Source: Lichenicoccus sp965213775 (lineage in GTDB: Bacteria > Pseudomonadota > Alphaproteobacteria > Acetobacterales > Acetobacteraceae). Taken from it: DNA of 64,000 nt. Positions 1 through 8,490 of the stretch are shown here, in pieces. The translations under genes were made by a program, and so were the position numbers. The stretch covers positions 90,939 through 154,938 of the forward strand of contig CBDCAC010000008.1 in the NCBI GenBank assembly GCA_965213775.1, written 5' to 3'. The notes below the pieces were generated by a model. The model worked only from the letters and a program-made list of their open reading frames with translations, was not told where the DNA came from and did no database searches. Every line of letters begins with the position of its first letter. The first letter of the stretch is position 1.

Positions 1-1768
1 GTGCCGTGACGCCGAGGAAGCCGGATGTGCCGACGATGGTGTCTCCGCCAGCAGCACCTCCCGTGATGGACGTGCTGCCCGCGCCGCCGAAGATCACGCT
101 GGCCGACGCGCCGCCGGTGATCGACGTCGGCCCGCCACCGCCGACGATCGTGCCCTTGCCGGACCCCAGGCTCAGGGTGTCGGTGCCTGCCGCCGCGCCG
201 AAGATCCGGTCGCCGTAGCCCGCGCCCGTCAGCGTGGTGTTCGCCCCGCTCGCGCCCTGCGAGATGAGGATGCTGCGGCCTGCCATGCCCGCTGTGTAGT
301 CACCGCCGCCTGATCCGCCGAAGATGGTGGTCGAACCGCCCGCGCCATTGACCGAGCTAGCACCAGTTCCGCCGAAGAACACCAGCCGGCCCGAACTGCC
401 ATTCACCGTGACCTGCCCCGCCGTGGCCGTGATCGTGTCGCTGCCGCTGCCGGCCTGGACGGTGGTTCCGGCGGGTGCGTTGTAGGACTGTGCGCCCCCA
501 GGCAGCGTCACCACGCCGGATGACGTGGTAGACGATGGCAGTGCGGCGAAATTGGTAGCGTCCGTCGGAAGCGCCTCTTCGGCGGTGCCTCCCGTCGTCC
601 CGTCGGAGAAGAAAGTGCCGGTCTGCCCGGTGAGATCCTCGCCTTGGAAGACCACGCCGTCGCCGAGAGAGGTTAAGACAGAGGCGATGCCATTTCCGTC
701 GAGCCCTGCGATCGGCACTTGGTTGGTACCGGCGACGGTCCCGTCACTGACGAACAGTCCCTCATCTCCAGGCGAGACCGCCTTCACGAAGAACAGCTTC
801 GTGCCCGCGACTGCAAACGAGAAGACATTCGTGCTGCTGATGCTGACGGTGCCTGCTTTGGTTCCGTCCGTCGCGTACAACGACTCCCCGGTCACGAATG
901 CCACTTTGCTCCCGAAGGATGCGTAGCCTTGGGGCGGCGTCGTCATCTGGTAGTTCGCGCCAATGGCCAGAAGCTCGACGGTGCCGGAGGCTGTTCCGTC
1001 GGTCGACCAAGCGCCAAAATTGCCGGCGCTGTCTGTTTCGGTGAAAATCGCCCTGTTACCGGTCGAGGCTATCGCGCTATCGGCTCCTCCAGCCCCTAGA
1101 CCACGAGCAGTGATCTGGTGGGTGCCTGCCGCTGTGCCGTTGGTCACCCAGAGATCGGCACCGGTGCTGGTGTTATCTTGGAAGACGGTGTCGTCATTCC
1201 CGACAGAGGCGAAGTTGATGGGGTTAAGCGTCACGGCCGCCGGAGTGATGCTGTAGGTCCCCGCGGCCGTTCCATCGGTGCGCCAGAGCCCGGTCGTGTT
1301 CGAGGTGTTGACGTTCGCGTTGAAGAAGCCGATCCCGTGGGAGACCACTAGATTGTTAGTGCCGACGCCGATCTCGATTTCATTGAAGCCGGTGCCGGAA
1401 GCTAAAGCCCAGATCCCTGCGGGGCCATCTTCGGATGGGCCGGAGGTGAGCAGAGCGTTCCCAACAGTCCAGAGACCGTCCGGCAGCGCGATGCCACCAG
1501 AGCCCGTGATCTGGGTGCCCGCTCCGCCGGTTTCGGACCCGTCGGTGCTGTAGATCCGGGTCGTAGCACTTGAACGAGAGTCGATCCCGTTTGCGAGGAA
1601 GAACAGACTGTTATCGAAGATGGTGAAGGACGGCCCAGCATCAGGCGGCTGATCGAAGCCCTCGAAACCCGGCAAGTAGATCGGCGTGGTCCCGCCAGCC
1701 GTCCCGTCGCTGGAGTAGAGGTTGATGACGCCGTTCGCGCCTAGGCTGGAAAAGAAGAAGCGGTTCAT
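1..1768 (-). CDS. Repeat-rich surface or secreted protein (partial, C-terminus off the left edge)
   Basis: Reading the minus strand from the ATG at 1768 gives 589 codons with no stop to the window edge. Residues 1-410 carry about eight repeats spaced roughly 50 residues apart with the core L[WY]-x-[TS]DGT-x-x-GT, for example LWRTDGTAAGT, LYATDGTKAGT and LFVSDGTVAGT. This is the ELW-TDGT type repeat of large extracellular bacterial proteins and probably forms a beta-propeller or beta-rich rod. Residues from about 430 change to Gly/Thr/Ser-rich beta-roll-like sequence (AGSGSDTITA, IFGGSGGGD, GYGDRIFGAA) resembling RTX-type regions but without strict GGxGxD nonapeptides. No N-terminal signal peptide is visible, which fits type I secretion through a C-terminal signal that would lie outside the window. 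An in-frame stop at 1814-1816 bounds the start, and the ATG is the only start codon after it. The function (adhesion or matrix) is inferred. Confidence 0.75.
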   Translation of the reverse strand, partial: MNRFFFSSLGANGVINLYSSDGTAGGTTPIYLPGFEGFDQPPDAGPSFTIFDNSLFFLANGIDSRSSATTRIYSTDGSETGGAGTQITGSGGIALPDGLWTVGNALLTSGPSEDGPAGIWALASGTGFNEIEIGVGTNNLVVSHGIGFFNANVNTSNTTGLWRTDGTAAGTYSITPAAVTLNPINFASVGNDDTVFQDNTSTGADLWVTNGTAAGTHQITARGLGAGGADSAIASTGNRAIFTETDSAGNFGAWSTDGTASGTVELLAIGANYQMTTPPQGYASFGSKVAFVTGESLYATDGTKAGTVSISSTNVFSFAVAGTKLFFVKAVSPGDEGLFVSDGTVAGTNQVPIAGLDGNGIASVLTSLGDGVVFQGEDLTGQTGTFFSDGTTGGTAEEALPTDATNFAALPSSTTSSGVVTLPGGAQSYNAPAGTTVQAGSGSDTITATAGQVTVNGSSGRLVFFGGTGASSVNGAGGSTTIFGGSGGGDYTAGMAGRSILISQGASGANTTLTGAGYGDRIFGAAAGTDTLSLGSGKGTIVGGGGPTSITGGASASVIFGGAGSTSITGGAAGGDTIVGTSGFLGVTA

Positions 1769-2084
1769 CCCCGGTTTGCCCTTGGCCGCCTCAGACCGCC
1801 GCGATGACTGTCTCTATTTCTGGCGGCAGGGCGGAAACGTAGCCAAAGCGAGCGGTTCTGTCCTTGACGGTGGAATGACGGCAGGTGAAAAAACTCGGCG
1901 CGACTTCCAAGCTACAAGTGCCGTCGGCTCGCCCGCTTCACCATATCAAGCAGCAGCCACCAGCAGGCTCGTCGACCCATCAAGAGCGGCCCGCAGAAAA
2001 ACCTTTCTAAGACCTCGGGGGTCTGGGGCCTCAGGCCCCAGCGGGTCAAGGGCAGAGCCCTTAGCTTGCTTCCTCAGCCGCCCG
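1769..2084. other. Intergenic region upstream of the surface protein
   Basis: This 316 bp stretch has no convincing gene. It contains the 5' region of the minus-strand surface protein gene and, in its left-to-right second half, a half copy of the dispersed palindromic element next to the 3' end of the EamA gene. No promoter motif stood out. Confidence 0.5.
2001..2072. repeat. Dispersed palindromic element, half copy 1
   Basis: Two hairpins in tandem: TGGGGCC-TCA-GGCCCCA (2024-2040) and AAGGGC-AGA-GCCCTT (2048-2062), joined by GCGGGTC. A TTTCTAAGA core on the left matches the centre of the complete copies. The copy lies just past the stop codon of the EamA gene and could act as its terminator. 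The tail GCTTGCTTCCTCAGC recurs in the half copy at 34537-34590. Confidence 0.75.
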
Positions 2085-2963
2085 CTAGAGCCAAGCCGGC
2101 TGCTGCAGCAGGAACAGGCCGGCGAGCACGGCCGCGATGCCCGCCCACTGGTGCGGCGCCACGCGCTCCTTGATCAGCAGGCGCGCCAGCAGCACCGTGA
2201 CCACGCTGGCCAGCGACGCGAGCACGGTCGGCACCGCGACGTCGCCGCCGGTCACCGCCAGGGTCAGGGCCACGAACGCCGCCGAGGCGGCGAGGCCGGT
2301 GCCGAGCACGACCGGGACCTGCGAGAGCCGCGGCGGCGAGAGGTCGCGGCGCAGCACCATGGCGGCGCTGCCGAGCAGCAGCACGCCGAGCCCGTAATAC
2401 AGCCAGACCGGGATCAGGTGGCCGAGCTTCGGCACCACCTCGTGCGCCTGGACGTAGAACCCGATCCCGTAGAGCAACGCCGCGGCGCAGGCGAGCCCCG
2501 CACCGCGGCCGGTCGCGGGCTCCGCGTCGGCGTCCGCGCGGCTGGGCACCGAGGCGGTCGCGGCCCCCAGCACCGCGACCGCGATGCCGATGCCGGCGGC
2601 GAGGCCGAGCGGCTCGCCGAGGCTCGCGGAGAGCAGGGCGGTGATGGCGCCGTAGCTGGCCACGATCGGCATCACCACGGCGAAGCGGCCGATGGTCAGC
2701 GCGCGGTAGAAGATCGCGGTCGCCGCGAGGATCATCAGGTTCGACAGCACCGCGAGCCCCCACACCGCGGGCGGCATCGTCCAGGCGCCGGGCGGCGTGC
2801 CGCCGCGCAGCACGAGCCATAGCGTCAGCAGCGATACCGAGCATAGCTCGCCCCAGAACAGCGTCCGCCACACCCCTACCGCGCGGCTGGAGAACTTGGC
2901 CACGAAGTCGCTGACGCCGTAGAGCAGCGCGGTGAGCAGGCCGAGGGTGATGGCTGGGTTCAT
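2085..2963 (-). CDS. EamA/DMT family permease
   Basis: A 292-residue integral membrane protein of the drug/metabolite transporter superfamily, with about ten hydrophobic helices in two halves (from MNPAITLGLLTALLYGVSDF to the C-terminal VLAGLFLLQQPAWL), which is the usual EamA duplication and length. The substrate cannot be read from sequence; the family exports metabolites or amino acids across the inner membrane. I chose the ATG at 2963 because it directly precedes the first membrane helix. An upstream in-frame ATG at 2999 would add 12 polar residues. No close operon partner: folB lies 110 bp upstream on the same strand. The gene ends at a palindromic repeat element. Confidence 0.85.
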   Translation of the reverse strand: MNPAITLGLLTALLYGVSDFVAKFSSRAVGVWRTLFWGELCSVSLLTLWLVLRGGTPPGAWTMPPAVWGLAVLSNLMILAATAIFYRALTIGRFAVVMPIVASYGAITALLSASLGEPLGLAAGIGIAVAVLGAATASVPSRADADAEPATGRGAGLACAAALLYGIGFYVQAHEVVPKLGHLIPVWLYYGLGVLLLGSAAMVLRRDLSPPRLSQVPVVLGTGLAASAAFVALTLAVTGGDVAVPTVLASLASVVTVLLARLLIKERVAPHQWAGIAAVLAGLFLLQQPAWL

Positions 2964-3073
2964 GATGCTGCAGGTGCCCCGACTGCGCCCGATTTGCAAC
3001 AGCGTGTCGTCGCGAAAGCCACGATGCAGGCCAGGCCTGTCGGCGCGGCAACCCTGCGCGCCGCGTCAGCGCA

Positions 3074-3466
3074 TCAGGGGCGGCGCTCGATCTCCACGCC
3101 CACGGCGTCGAGCTCGTCGAACACGTCCAGCTTCTCGACCTTGAGCCGGATGACGCGGATGCGCCGGTCGGCAAGCACGCCGGCGGCGATGCGTTCCGCC
3201 AGCGTCTCGACCAGGCGCACGTGGCCGTCGGCGACGATGCGTCGCACCAGCTGCACCACGCGCTCGTAGGACACTGTGCGCGACAGCTCGTCGCGCCCCA
3301 CCGCGAGGCCGGCCTCGTCGGGCACGCCGAACGAGATGTTGATGCGTACGCGCTGCGTCACGCCCTGCTCGTGCGGGTACACGCCGATCGCCGCCTGCAG
3401 CACCATGTCGCGCAGGAACACGCGCCGCAGCGGCGGATGGTCGGGCCAGGGCGGGAAGATCGACAT
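3074..3466 (-). CDS. folB: Dihydroneopterin aldolase
   Basis: A 130-residue protein of the FolB family, which cleaves 7,8-dihydroneopterin to 6-hydroxymethyl-dihydropterin and glycolaldehyde in folate synthesis. Family features include the start region RVFLRDMVLQAAIGVYPHEQ, matching the IGVxxxE active-site segment, and the later VSYERVVQLV and VRLVETLAERIA segments with the pterin-binding Glu. Length is normal (about 120 residues). It lies 6 bp downstream of an SDR gene of pteridine-reductase character, so the two are likely co-transcribed and both serve pterin/folate metabolism. Confidence 0.93.
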   Translation of the reverse strand: MSIFPPWPDHPPLRRVFLRDMVLQAAIGVYPHEQGVTQRVRINISFGVPDEAGLAVGRDELSRTVSYERVVQLVRRIVADGHVRLVETLAERIAAGVLADRRIRVIRLKVEKLDVFDELDAVGVEIERRP

Positions 3467-3472
3467 GGGCGG

Positions 3473-4279
3473 CTACTCCTGCGCGGGGCCGGCGCCGCCG
3501 GCGGGCGAGGGATGCCATTGCAGGTGCTGGCCGCCGTCCAGCGCCAGCATCTGCCCGGTGACGGAGCGCAGGCAGAGCAGTGCCAGCACCGCGCGCGCGA
3601 TCTCGTCGGGATCGGTGCCGTGGCCGAGCGGCACACTGGCGCACTGGGCCGCGAACTGCGCCTCGCTCTGCCTCGGGCTGGGCAGCGCCGGGCCCGGGCC
3701 GATCGCGTTCACCCGGATCCGCCGCGGCGCCAGGGCGAGAGCCATCGACTGCGTCAGCGACCACAGCGCCGCCTTCGACGCCGTGTAGGAGACGAAGTGC
3801 GGCGTCAGCGACCACACGCGTTGGTCGAGCATGTTGAGCACCATGCCCTCGGCGCCCTCGGGCAGCGCGCGGGCGAAGTCCTGCATGAGCCGGAACGGCG
3901 CGCGCAGGTTCGGCTGCATGTGCGCGTCCCAGCTCTCGCGGCTGGCGTCGTGCCATTCGTCGCGCTCGAACACGCTGGCGTTGTTGACCAGGATGCCGAG
4001 CGGCCCGATGGCGTCGGCCGCGCGCGCGACCAGGGTCGCGACCTCGGCCTCGATGCCGAGCTCCGCCTCGCTCACGCAGGCACGCACGCCCTGGCCGCGT
4101 ATCGCCTCGGCCGTCCGCCGCGCCTCGTCGTATCCCGCAGCCCGGCGGCCGCGGCAATGCACCGCCACCGAGATGCCGCTTGCCGCGAGCCCGAGCGCGA
4201 TCGCCCGGCCGAGCCTGGTGCCGCCGCCGGTGACCAGCGCCGCACGCGGCATGTGCTGCGGCAGCGGCGACGGGCTCAT
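3473..4279 (-). CDS. SDR oxidoreductase, pteridine-reductase-like
   Basis: A 268-residue classical short-chain dehydrogenase. The cofactor motif TGGGTRLG near residue 18 has the TGX3RXG form typical of pteridine/dihydromonapterin reductases, where the Arg favours NADPH. The NNAS motif and catalytic SYTASK (Tyr and Lys separated by three residues) are present, and a C-terminal GGQHLQWHPS segment closes the fold. The start ATG overlaps the end of recR by 4 bp (ATGA), and folB follows 6 bp downstream. This context supports a role in tetrahydropterin reduction, like FolM. Substrate specificity is inference; a generic SDR with another substrate is possible. Confidence 0.82.
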   Translation of the reverse strand: MSPSPLPQHMPRAALVTGGGTRLGRAIALGLAASGISVAVHCRGRRAAGYDEARRTAEAIRGQGVRACVSEAELGIEAEVATLVARAADAIGPLGILVNNASVFERDEWHDASRESWDAHMQPNLRAPFRLMQDFARALPEGAEGMVLNMLDQRVWSLTPHFVSYTASKAALWSLTQSMALALAPRRIRVNAIGPGPALPSPRQSEAQFAAQCASVPLGHGTDPDEIARAVLALLCLRSVTGQMLALDGGQHLQWHPSPAGGAGPAQE

Positions 4280-4869
4280 GACGGCCGACGCGCCATCAGC
4301 GCGGCGGCGAGGGTGCCGTCATCCAGCACGTCGAGCGCGCCGCCCATCGGCACCCCCTGCCCGACCCGGCTGACCAGCACGTCGAAGCGCGCCAGCCGCT
4401 CGGACAGCCAGTGCGCGGTGGTCGCTCCCTCGACCGTGGCGCCCAGTGCCAGGATCACCTCGCGCACGCCGCCGCTCTCGAGCCGGTTCAGCAGCGGCGA
4501 CAGGTTCAGGTCCTCCGGACCGATGCCGCCGAGCGGCGACAGGGTGCCGCCGAGCACGTGGTAGACGCCGCGATGCACCCGGGCGCGCTCCAGTGCCCAG
4601 AGGTCGCCCACCCCCTCCACGACGCAGATCAGCGCCCGGTCGCGTCCGGGATCGGCGCAGATCGTGCAGGGGTCGCGGCTGTCCAGGTTGCCGCAGGCGG
4701 CACAGCTCTGCACCGTGCGCGCCGCCTGCTGCATGGCCTGCGCGAGCGGCAGCATCTTCGCCTGCGGCTGCCTGAGCAGTCCGAGCGCGGCGCGGCGCGC
4801 CGAGCGCGGGCCGAGCCCGGGCAGCTTGCCGAGCAGCTCGATCAGGCGCTCGATCTCCGGACCGCCCAC
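4276..4869 (-). CDS. recR: Recombination mediator RecR
   Basis: A 197-residue RecR, the partner of RecO (and RecF) in loading RecA on gapped DNA. It shows the N-terminal helix-hairpin-helix (KLPGLGPRSARRAA), the four-cysteine zinc finger CAAC-x-CTIC around residues 57-72, and a Toprim domain (VVEGVGDLWALER) leading to the C-terminal Walker-B-like region. Length is normal. It follows ybaB and dnaX on the same strand, the conserved bacterial dnaX-ybaB-recR order, with a 46 bp gap to ybaB. Its stop overlaps the start of the next gene by 4 bp. Confidence 0.95.
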   Translation of the reverse strand: MGGPEIERLIELLGKLPGLGPRSARRAALGLLRQPQAKMLPLAQAMQQAARTVQSCAACGNLDSRDPCTICADPGRDRALICVVEGVGDLWALERARVHRGVYHVLGGTLSPLGGIGPEDLNLSPLLNRLESGGVREVILALGATVEGATTAHWLSERLARFDVLVSRVGQGVPMGGALDVLDDGTLAAALMARRPS

Positions 4870-4915
4870 GGCTAGGCGGCGGCCGACGCGCGGCCCGCCC
4901 GGTTCGCGGCCGGCT

Positions 4916-5239
4916 TCAGAACGGCAGCTTCATGCCGGGCGGCAGGTTCAGCCCGCCGGTCACGCTCTGCATCTCCGACTGGGTGCGCGCCTCCAGGTGA
5001 CGACGCGCCTCGGCGTGGGCTGCGATGATCAGGTCCTCCATCATCTCCATCTCCGCGGGATCGGCGAGCTTCGGGTCGAGCTTGATCCGCCGCAGGTCGC
5101 CCTTGCCCGACAGGGTCACCGTGACCATGCCGGCGCCGGCGCTGCCGTCGATCTCCAGCGCCTCCAGCTTGCTCTGCATCTCCTCCATCTTGGCCTGCAT
5201 CTGCGAGGCCTGCTTCATCAGGCCGGCAAGGTTCTTCAT
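4916..5239 (-). CDS. YbaB/EbfC family nucleoid-associated protein
   Basis: A 107-residue DNA-binding protein of the YbaB/EbfC family. It begins MKNLAGLMKQASQMQAKMEE, the long amphipathic N-terminal helix of the dimer, followed by a short beta sheet (GMVTVTLSGKGDLRRIKLDP) and a C-terminal helix (EDLIIAAHAEARRH), ending in GLNLPPGMKLPF. This is the complete family pattern and length. The gene starts immediately after the dnaX stop codon, implying translational coupling, and precedes recR. Its exact cellular role is not settled in the family; it acts as a nucleoid-associated protein. Confidence 0.93.
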   Translation of the reverse strand: MKNLAGLMKQASQMQAKMEEMQSKLEALEIDGSAGAGMVTVTLSGKGDLRRIKLDPKLADPAEMEMMEDLIIAAHAEARRHLEARTQSEMQSVTGGLNLPPGMKLPF

Positions 5240-7249
5240 TCACTCATCCTCCGGGAGTTCGTCGGGTTCAAAGGCGAGATCGTCGGCGCCGAGCGGCTCG
5301 GGCCCCGACGGGTCGAGTTCGGGCGACCCGAGTTCGGGCAGCATGGCGGCGGGCGCCGGTTCCGGGTGCAGCCCGTACTGGTCGAGGCGGGCATCGCGCA
5401 GGCTGCCGATCCGGGCCCCGGGAAAGGTCGCCAGGATCGCCTGCACCAGCGGGTGCGAAGCGGCGTCCGACCGGCCGCGCAGCTCGATCGCGTCCGACTG
5501 CTCCGACAGCGTCGGCTCGCCGGCGGCGCGCGAGACCGCGATGGTCCAGCGCGTGCCGCTGGCCTGCGACAGGATCGCGGCCAGGCGCTGGGTCAGGTCG
5601 CGCGGCGCCTGCGGCTGCGGCCGAAGCTCGATCACCGGGGAGGCGAAGCGCACCAGATGGACCGAATGACGCAGATGGCCGTGCAGCGTCGCCTCGCGCT
5701 GGGTGGCCACGAACGCCACCACCTCGCGCCAGCTGCGCAGCGAGGGTCCCGGCAGCGGCTCGGGCTCGGGGATCGGCTCGGGCGGCACCTCCCGCGGCTC
5801 CGGCTCGGGCTCCGGCTCAGTCTGGGCCGTCGCTCGTGCCGGCTGGGCGCCGCCGCCGACGCCGAACCCGCGCGTGCCTGCCGCGGGCGGCGCGACCCGT
5901 GCCCCGGCGACCGCGGCGGGCGGCCCCGCCGGCTCCGACAGGCGGCGCACCAGCTCGCCCGGCGTCGGCAGGTCGCGCACGTGGCAGAGGCGGATCAGCA
6001 CCATCTCCGCCGCCTCCCGTCGATCGGGCGCGCTCTCGACTTCGCCCACCCCCTTGAGCAGCATCTGCCAGGCGCGGCCCAGCACCGGCACGCTCAGCCG
6101 ATCGGCCAGGGCGCCGCCGCGCAAGCGCTCGGCCTCGGGCAGCTCGTGGCCCTCGCGCAGCGCCGGGATCGCCTTCAGCCGCGAGACGGTGTGGATCAGG
6201 TCGAGCATGTCGGCCAGCATCAGGCCGAGGTCGGCGCCGCGCGCATGGGCGGCGGCGGTGATGCCCAGCGCCAGATCGGCGCGGCCCTGCATCGCCGCCT
6301 CGAGCAGGTCGAACACCAGGCCGCGATCGGCCAGGCCGAGCATGTCGGCCACCATGGCCGCGTCCACCTCGGCGTTGCCGGACGCGCCGCTGCCGGGCGC
6401 GCCGGCATCCGGGCCGAGCGAGATCGCCTGGTCGAGCAGCGACAGCCCGTCGCGCACCGAACCGTCGGCGGCGCGGGCGATGATGGCGAGCGCGTCGGCG
6501 CTGATCGAGACCCCCTCGCGCGCGGCGATGGCGGCGAAATGCGCGGCGAGCTCGGCCTGCGGCACCCGGCGCAGGTCGAAGCGCTGGCAGCGCGACAGCA
6601 CCGTCACCGGCACCCGGCGCAGCTCGGTGGTGGCGAAGATGAAGGTCACCTGCGCCGGCGGCTCCTCCAGCGTCTTGAGCAGCGCGTTGAACGCGTTGCG
6701 CGAGAGCATGTGGACCTCGTCGACGATGAACACCTTCATCCGCGCCTGCATCGGGCGGAACCGGGTGGCCTCGATGATCTCGCGCACGTCGTCGACGCCG
6801 GTCCGCGAGGCGGCGTCCATCTCCAGCACGTCGGGATGGCGGTCGGCGAGGATGGCGGTGCAGTTGGCGCACACGCCGCACGGGTCGGCGGTGGGGCCGC
6901 CGCGCCCGTCCGGGCCGATGCAGTTCAGCGCGCGGGCGATGATGCGCGCCGTGGTGGTCTTGCCGGTGCCGCGCACCCCGGTCAGCATGAAGCCGTGCGC
7001 GACGCGGCCCAGCGAGAAGGCGCGGCGCAGGATGCGCACGGTCGCATCCTGGCCGATCAGCTGCTCGAAGCGGACCGGGCGATAGGCGCGCGCCAGGACC
7101 CGGTAGGGAGCGGCGGCGGTGGCCGCGGGGGCGGCTGCAGGGGCGGCGGCGGCGTCGCCGAACAGGCCGGGTCCGGCCGGCTCCGGCGCCGGCAGGTCGT
7201 CGGACAGCGGATCGGGACTCACGGCGGCGGCAGACTCAACGACAGGCAT
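5240..7249 (-). CDS. dnaX: DNA polymerase III subunit gamma/tau
   Basis: A 669-residue clamp-loader ATPase subunit. Visible features are the N-terminal YRVLARAYRPVRFEQLIGQD motif, Walker A GVRGTGKTT, a zinc-binding cluster (C-x8-12-C-GVC-ANC), Walker B VDEVHML and the sensor region FIFATTELRRVPVTVLSRCQ. A Pro/Glu-rich linker (about residues 430-500) precedes the C-terminal tau-type domain. The 45 N-terminal residues before the ATPase are Ala/Pro-rich and probably disordered. The gene is followed directly by ybaB and recR and preceded by the SRP RNA gene, a typical alphaproteobacterial arrangement. A programmed gamma frameshift site was not evident. Confidence 0.95.
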   Translation of the reverse strand: MPVVESAAAVSPDPLSDDLPAPEPAGPGLFGDAAAAPAAAPAATAAAPYRVLARAYRPVRFEQLIGQDATVRILRRAFSLGRVAHGFMLTGVRGTGKTTTARIIARALNCIGPDGRGGPTADPCGVCANCTAILADRHPDVLEMDAASRTGVDDVREIIEATRFRPMQARMKVFIVDEVHMLSRNAFNALLKTLEEPPAQVTFIFATTELRRVPVTVLSRCQRFDLRRVPQAELAAHFAAIAAREGVSISADALAIIARAADGSVRDGLSLLDQAISLGPDAGAPGSGASGNAEVDAAMVADMLGLADRGLVFDLLEAAMQGRADLALGITAAAHARGADLGLMLADMLDLIHTVSRLKAIPALREGHELPEAERLRGGALADRLSVPVLGRAWQMLLKGVGEVESAPDRREAAEMVLIRLCHVRDLPTPGELVRRLSEPAGPPAAVAGARVAPPAAGTRGFGVGGGAQPARATAQTEPEPEPEPREVPPEPIPEPEPLPGPSLRSWREVVAFVATQREATLHGHLRHSVHLVRFASPVIELRPQPQAPRDLTQRLAAILSQASGTRWTIAVSRAAGEPTLSEQSDAIELRGRSDAASHPLVQAILATFPGARIGSLRDARLDQYGLHPEPAPAAMLPELGSPELDPSGPEPLGADDLAFEPDELPEDE

Positions 7250-7325
7250 TCCTCACGATCGACCATTCCTCACAATCGGCAAGGGCGGGACCAGGAGGGA
7301 GGCTCGGGAGCCGGCGCGATGCGGT

Positions 7326-7421
7326 GGGAGGCCGAACGACGACCCGAGCGGAAACTCGCTGCGGCTGCTTCCTTCCGGACCTGACCGGATTGGCAAGGCG
7401 CCCGTCCGTCGCCGACCTCCC
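7326..7421 (-). ncRNA. ffs: Signal recognition particle RNA (small bacterial type)
   Basis: On the minus strand the sequence contains the near-invariant domain IV core GGTCAGGTCCGGAAGGAAGC followed by AGCC. The ends GGGAGG and CCTCCC pair to close a hairpin of about 96 nt, the size of the small bacterial SRP RNA. The RNA binds Ffh and directs co-translational protein targeting. It lies about 77 bp upstream of dnaX on the same strand, the usual place in many bacteria. Ends are set by base pairing and could be off by a few bases. Confidence 0.93.
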
Positions 7422-7494
7422 GGAGGCAGCTTAACATGCGAAGCCGGTTGGGTCACAAGAGGGCTCGCCCCACGCAAATGCGAGAGCCAGCGCG

Positions 7495-8490
7495 ATGCAC
7501 GCCAACTTCTACTCGGGCAGCCCGCTGGACCGCCTGGCACTGCGTCGGGACGACGCGGGGGAGATGGATCGGCTGCTGGGCGACCCGGAAAGCCTGTTCG
7601 TGCCGGTGTGGCGCGACCAGCATCTGATCTCTGGGCATCTGATCTCTGGGCATCTGATCTCCGGGCATCTGATTTCTGGGCACCTGATCTCGGGGCACCT
7701 GATCTCGGGGCCGGCCGAGGGCGGTGCGCTGCGGGTCGCCATGCCCAGCCGCGCGGCACTCGGGGTCGAGCTCGAGCTCCTGTCGCGCCATCCCTGGGTG
7801 CTGCTCGGCCTGCTCGGCGAGCGCGCGGTGGTCGCGGTCGACCTGTCACGGCTCGACGATCCGGCGGACGTGGTCCCGTCCGGGTTCGGCCGCTTCGAGC
7901 CGCTGCGGCCGCTGGCGCCGCTGCTGCCGGCCCCGGACGCGGCGATCCTGGCCCACGCGCGGGGCATGCTGCACTGGCGCCGCCGACACCTGTTCTGCGG
8001 CCGCTGCGGCACCGCCACGGCGCCGCAGCAGGGCGGCGCGCGCCTCGCCTGCCCGGCCTGCGGCCTGGAGCACTTCCCGCGCACCGATCCGGTGGTGATC
8101 ATGCTGGTGCATCGCCAGGACCAAGCGCTGCTGGCGCGCGGCACGCGGTTTCCCGGCACCCGGCTGTTCTCCGCGCTGGCCGGCTTCATCGAGCCGGGCG
8201 AGAGCGCCGAGGAGGCGGTGGCGCGCGAGGTGTTCGAGGAGACCGGCATCCGGGTCGGCCGGATCCGCTACCATTCCAGCCAGACCTGGCCGTATCCGAA
8301 CTCGCTGATGCTGGGCTTCCTCGCCGAGACCGACGACAGCGCGCTGACGCTGGACCCGAACGAGATCGCCGAGACGCACTGGCTGACGACGGACGAGCTG
8401 GGCGATCCGGGACGGCTCGACATCGAGCTGCCCGGCAGCACCGCGATCGCGCACAGCCTGATCCAGGCCTGGCGCGAGCTGCGCCGGTGA
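7495..8490 (+). CDS. nudC: NAD(+)/NADH pyrophosphatase NudC, with an inserted HLISG repeat tract
   Basis: A 331-residue NudC-family Nudix hydrolase that splits NADH or NAD+ to NMN(H) and AMP, and in related enzymes decaps NAD-capped RNA. The zinc ribbon cysteines are C168, C171, C186 and C189. The Nudix box runs G230-E236...R244-E245-x2-E248-E249-x-G251. It is followed by SQTWPYPNS, the NudC-specific motif (usually SQPWPFP). Odd feature: residues 43-72 are six perfect HLISG copies in the N-terminal domain, which has no catalytic residues. The start codon is the ATG at 7495. The stop overlaps the next gene by 4 bp (GTGA), so the two genes are coupled. Confidence 0.93.
   Translation: MHANFYSGSPLDRLALRRDDAGEMDRLLGDPESLFVPVWRDQHLISGHLISGHLISGHLISGHLISGHLISGPAEGGALRVAMPSRAALGVELELLSRHPWVLLGLLGERAVVAVDLSRLDDPADVVPSGFGRFEPLRPLAPLLPAPDAAILAHARGMLHWRRRHLFCGRCGTATAPQQGGARLACPACGLEHFPRTDPVVIMLVHRQDQALLARGTRFPGTRLFSALAGFIEPGESAEEAVAREVFEETGIRVGRIRYHSSQTWPYPNSLMLGFLAETDDSALTLDPNEIAETHWLTTDELGDPGRLDIELPGSTAIAHSLIQAWRELRR
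7621..7710 (+). repeat. 15-bp tandem repeat inside nudC, six copies
   Basis: Six consecutive 15-bp units of the form CATCTGATCTCTGGG, with a few third-position differences, fill exactly 90 bp and encode HLISG six times. The period is five codons, so copy-number change would preserve the frame. Confidence 0.97.

Noticed and set aside
4664..7384. A 906-codon plus-strand open frame opposite recR, ybaB and dnaX
   Set aside because: Its product is Arg/Gly/His-rich with no domain-like pattern; the minus strand carries three well-conserved genes.
7621..7710. A CRISPR array, because of regularly spaced repeats
   Set aside because: The units are contiguous 15-bp repeats without spacers and are in frame within nudC.
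7119..8486. A long open frame continuous with the GH31 gene, running through ffs and nudC
   Set aside because: It is a GC-rich shadow frame. It has no GH31 similarity before 8487 and overlaps the clearly real nudC and the SRP RNA.
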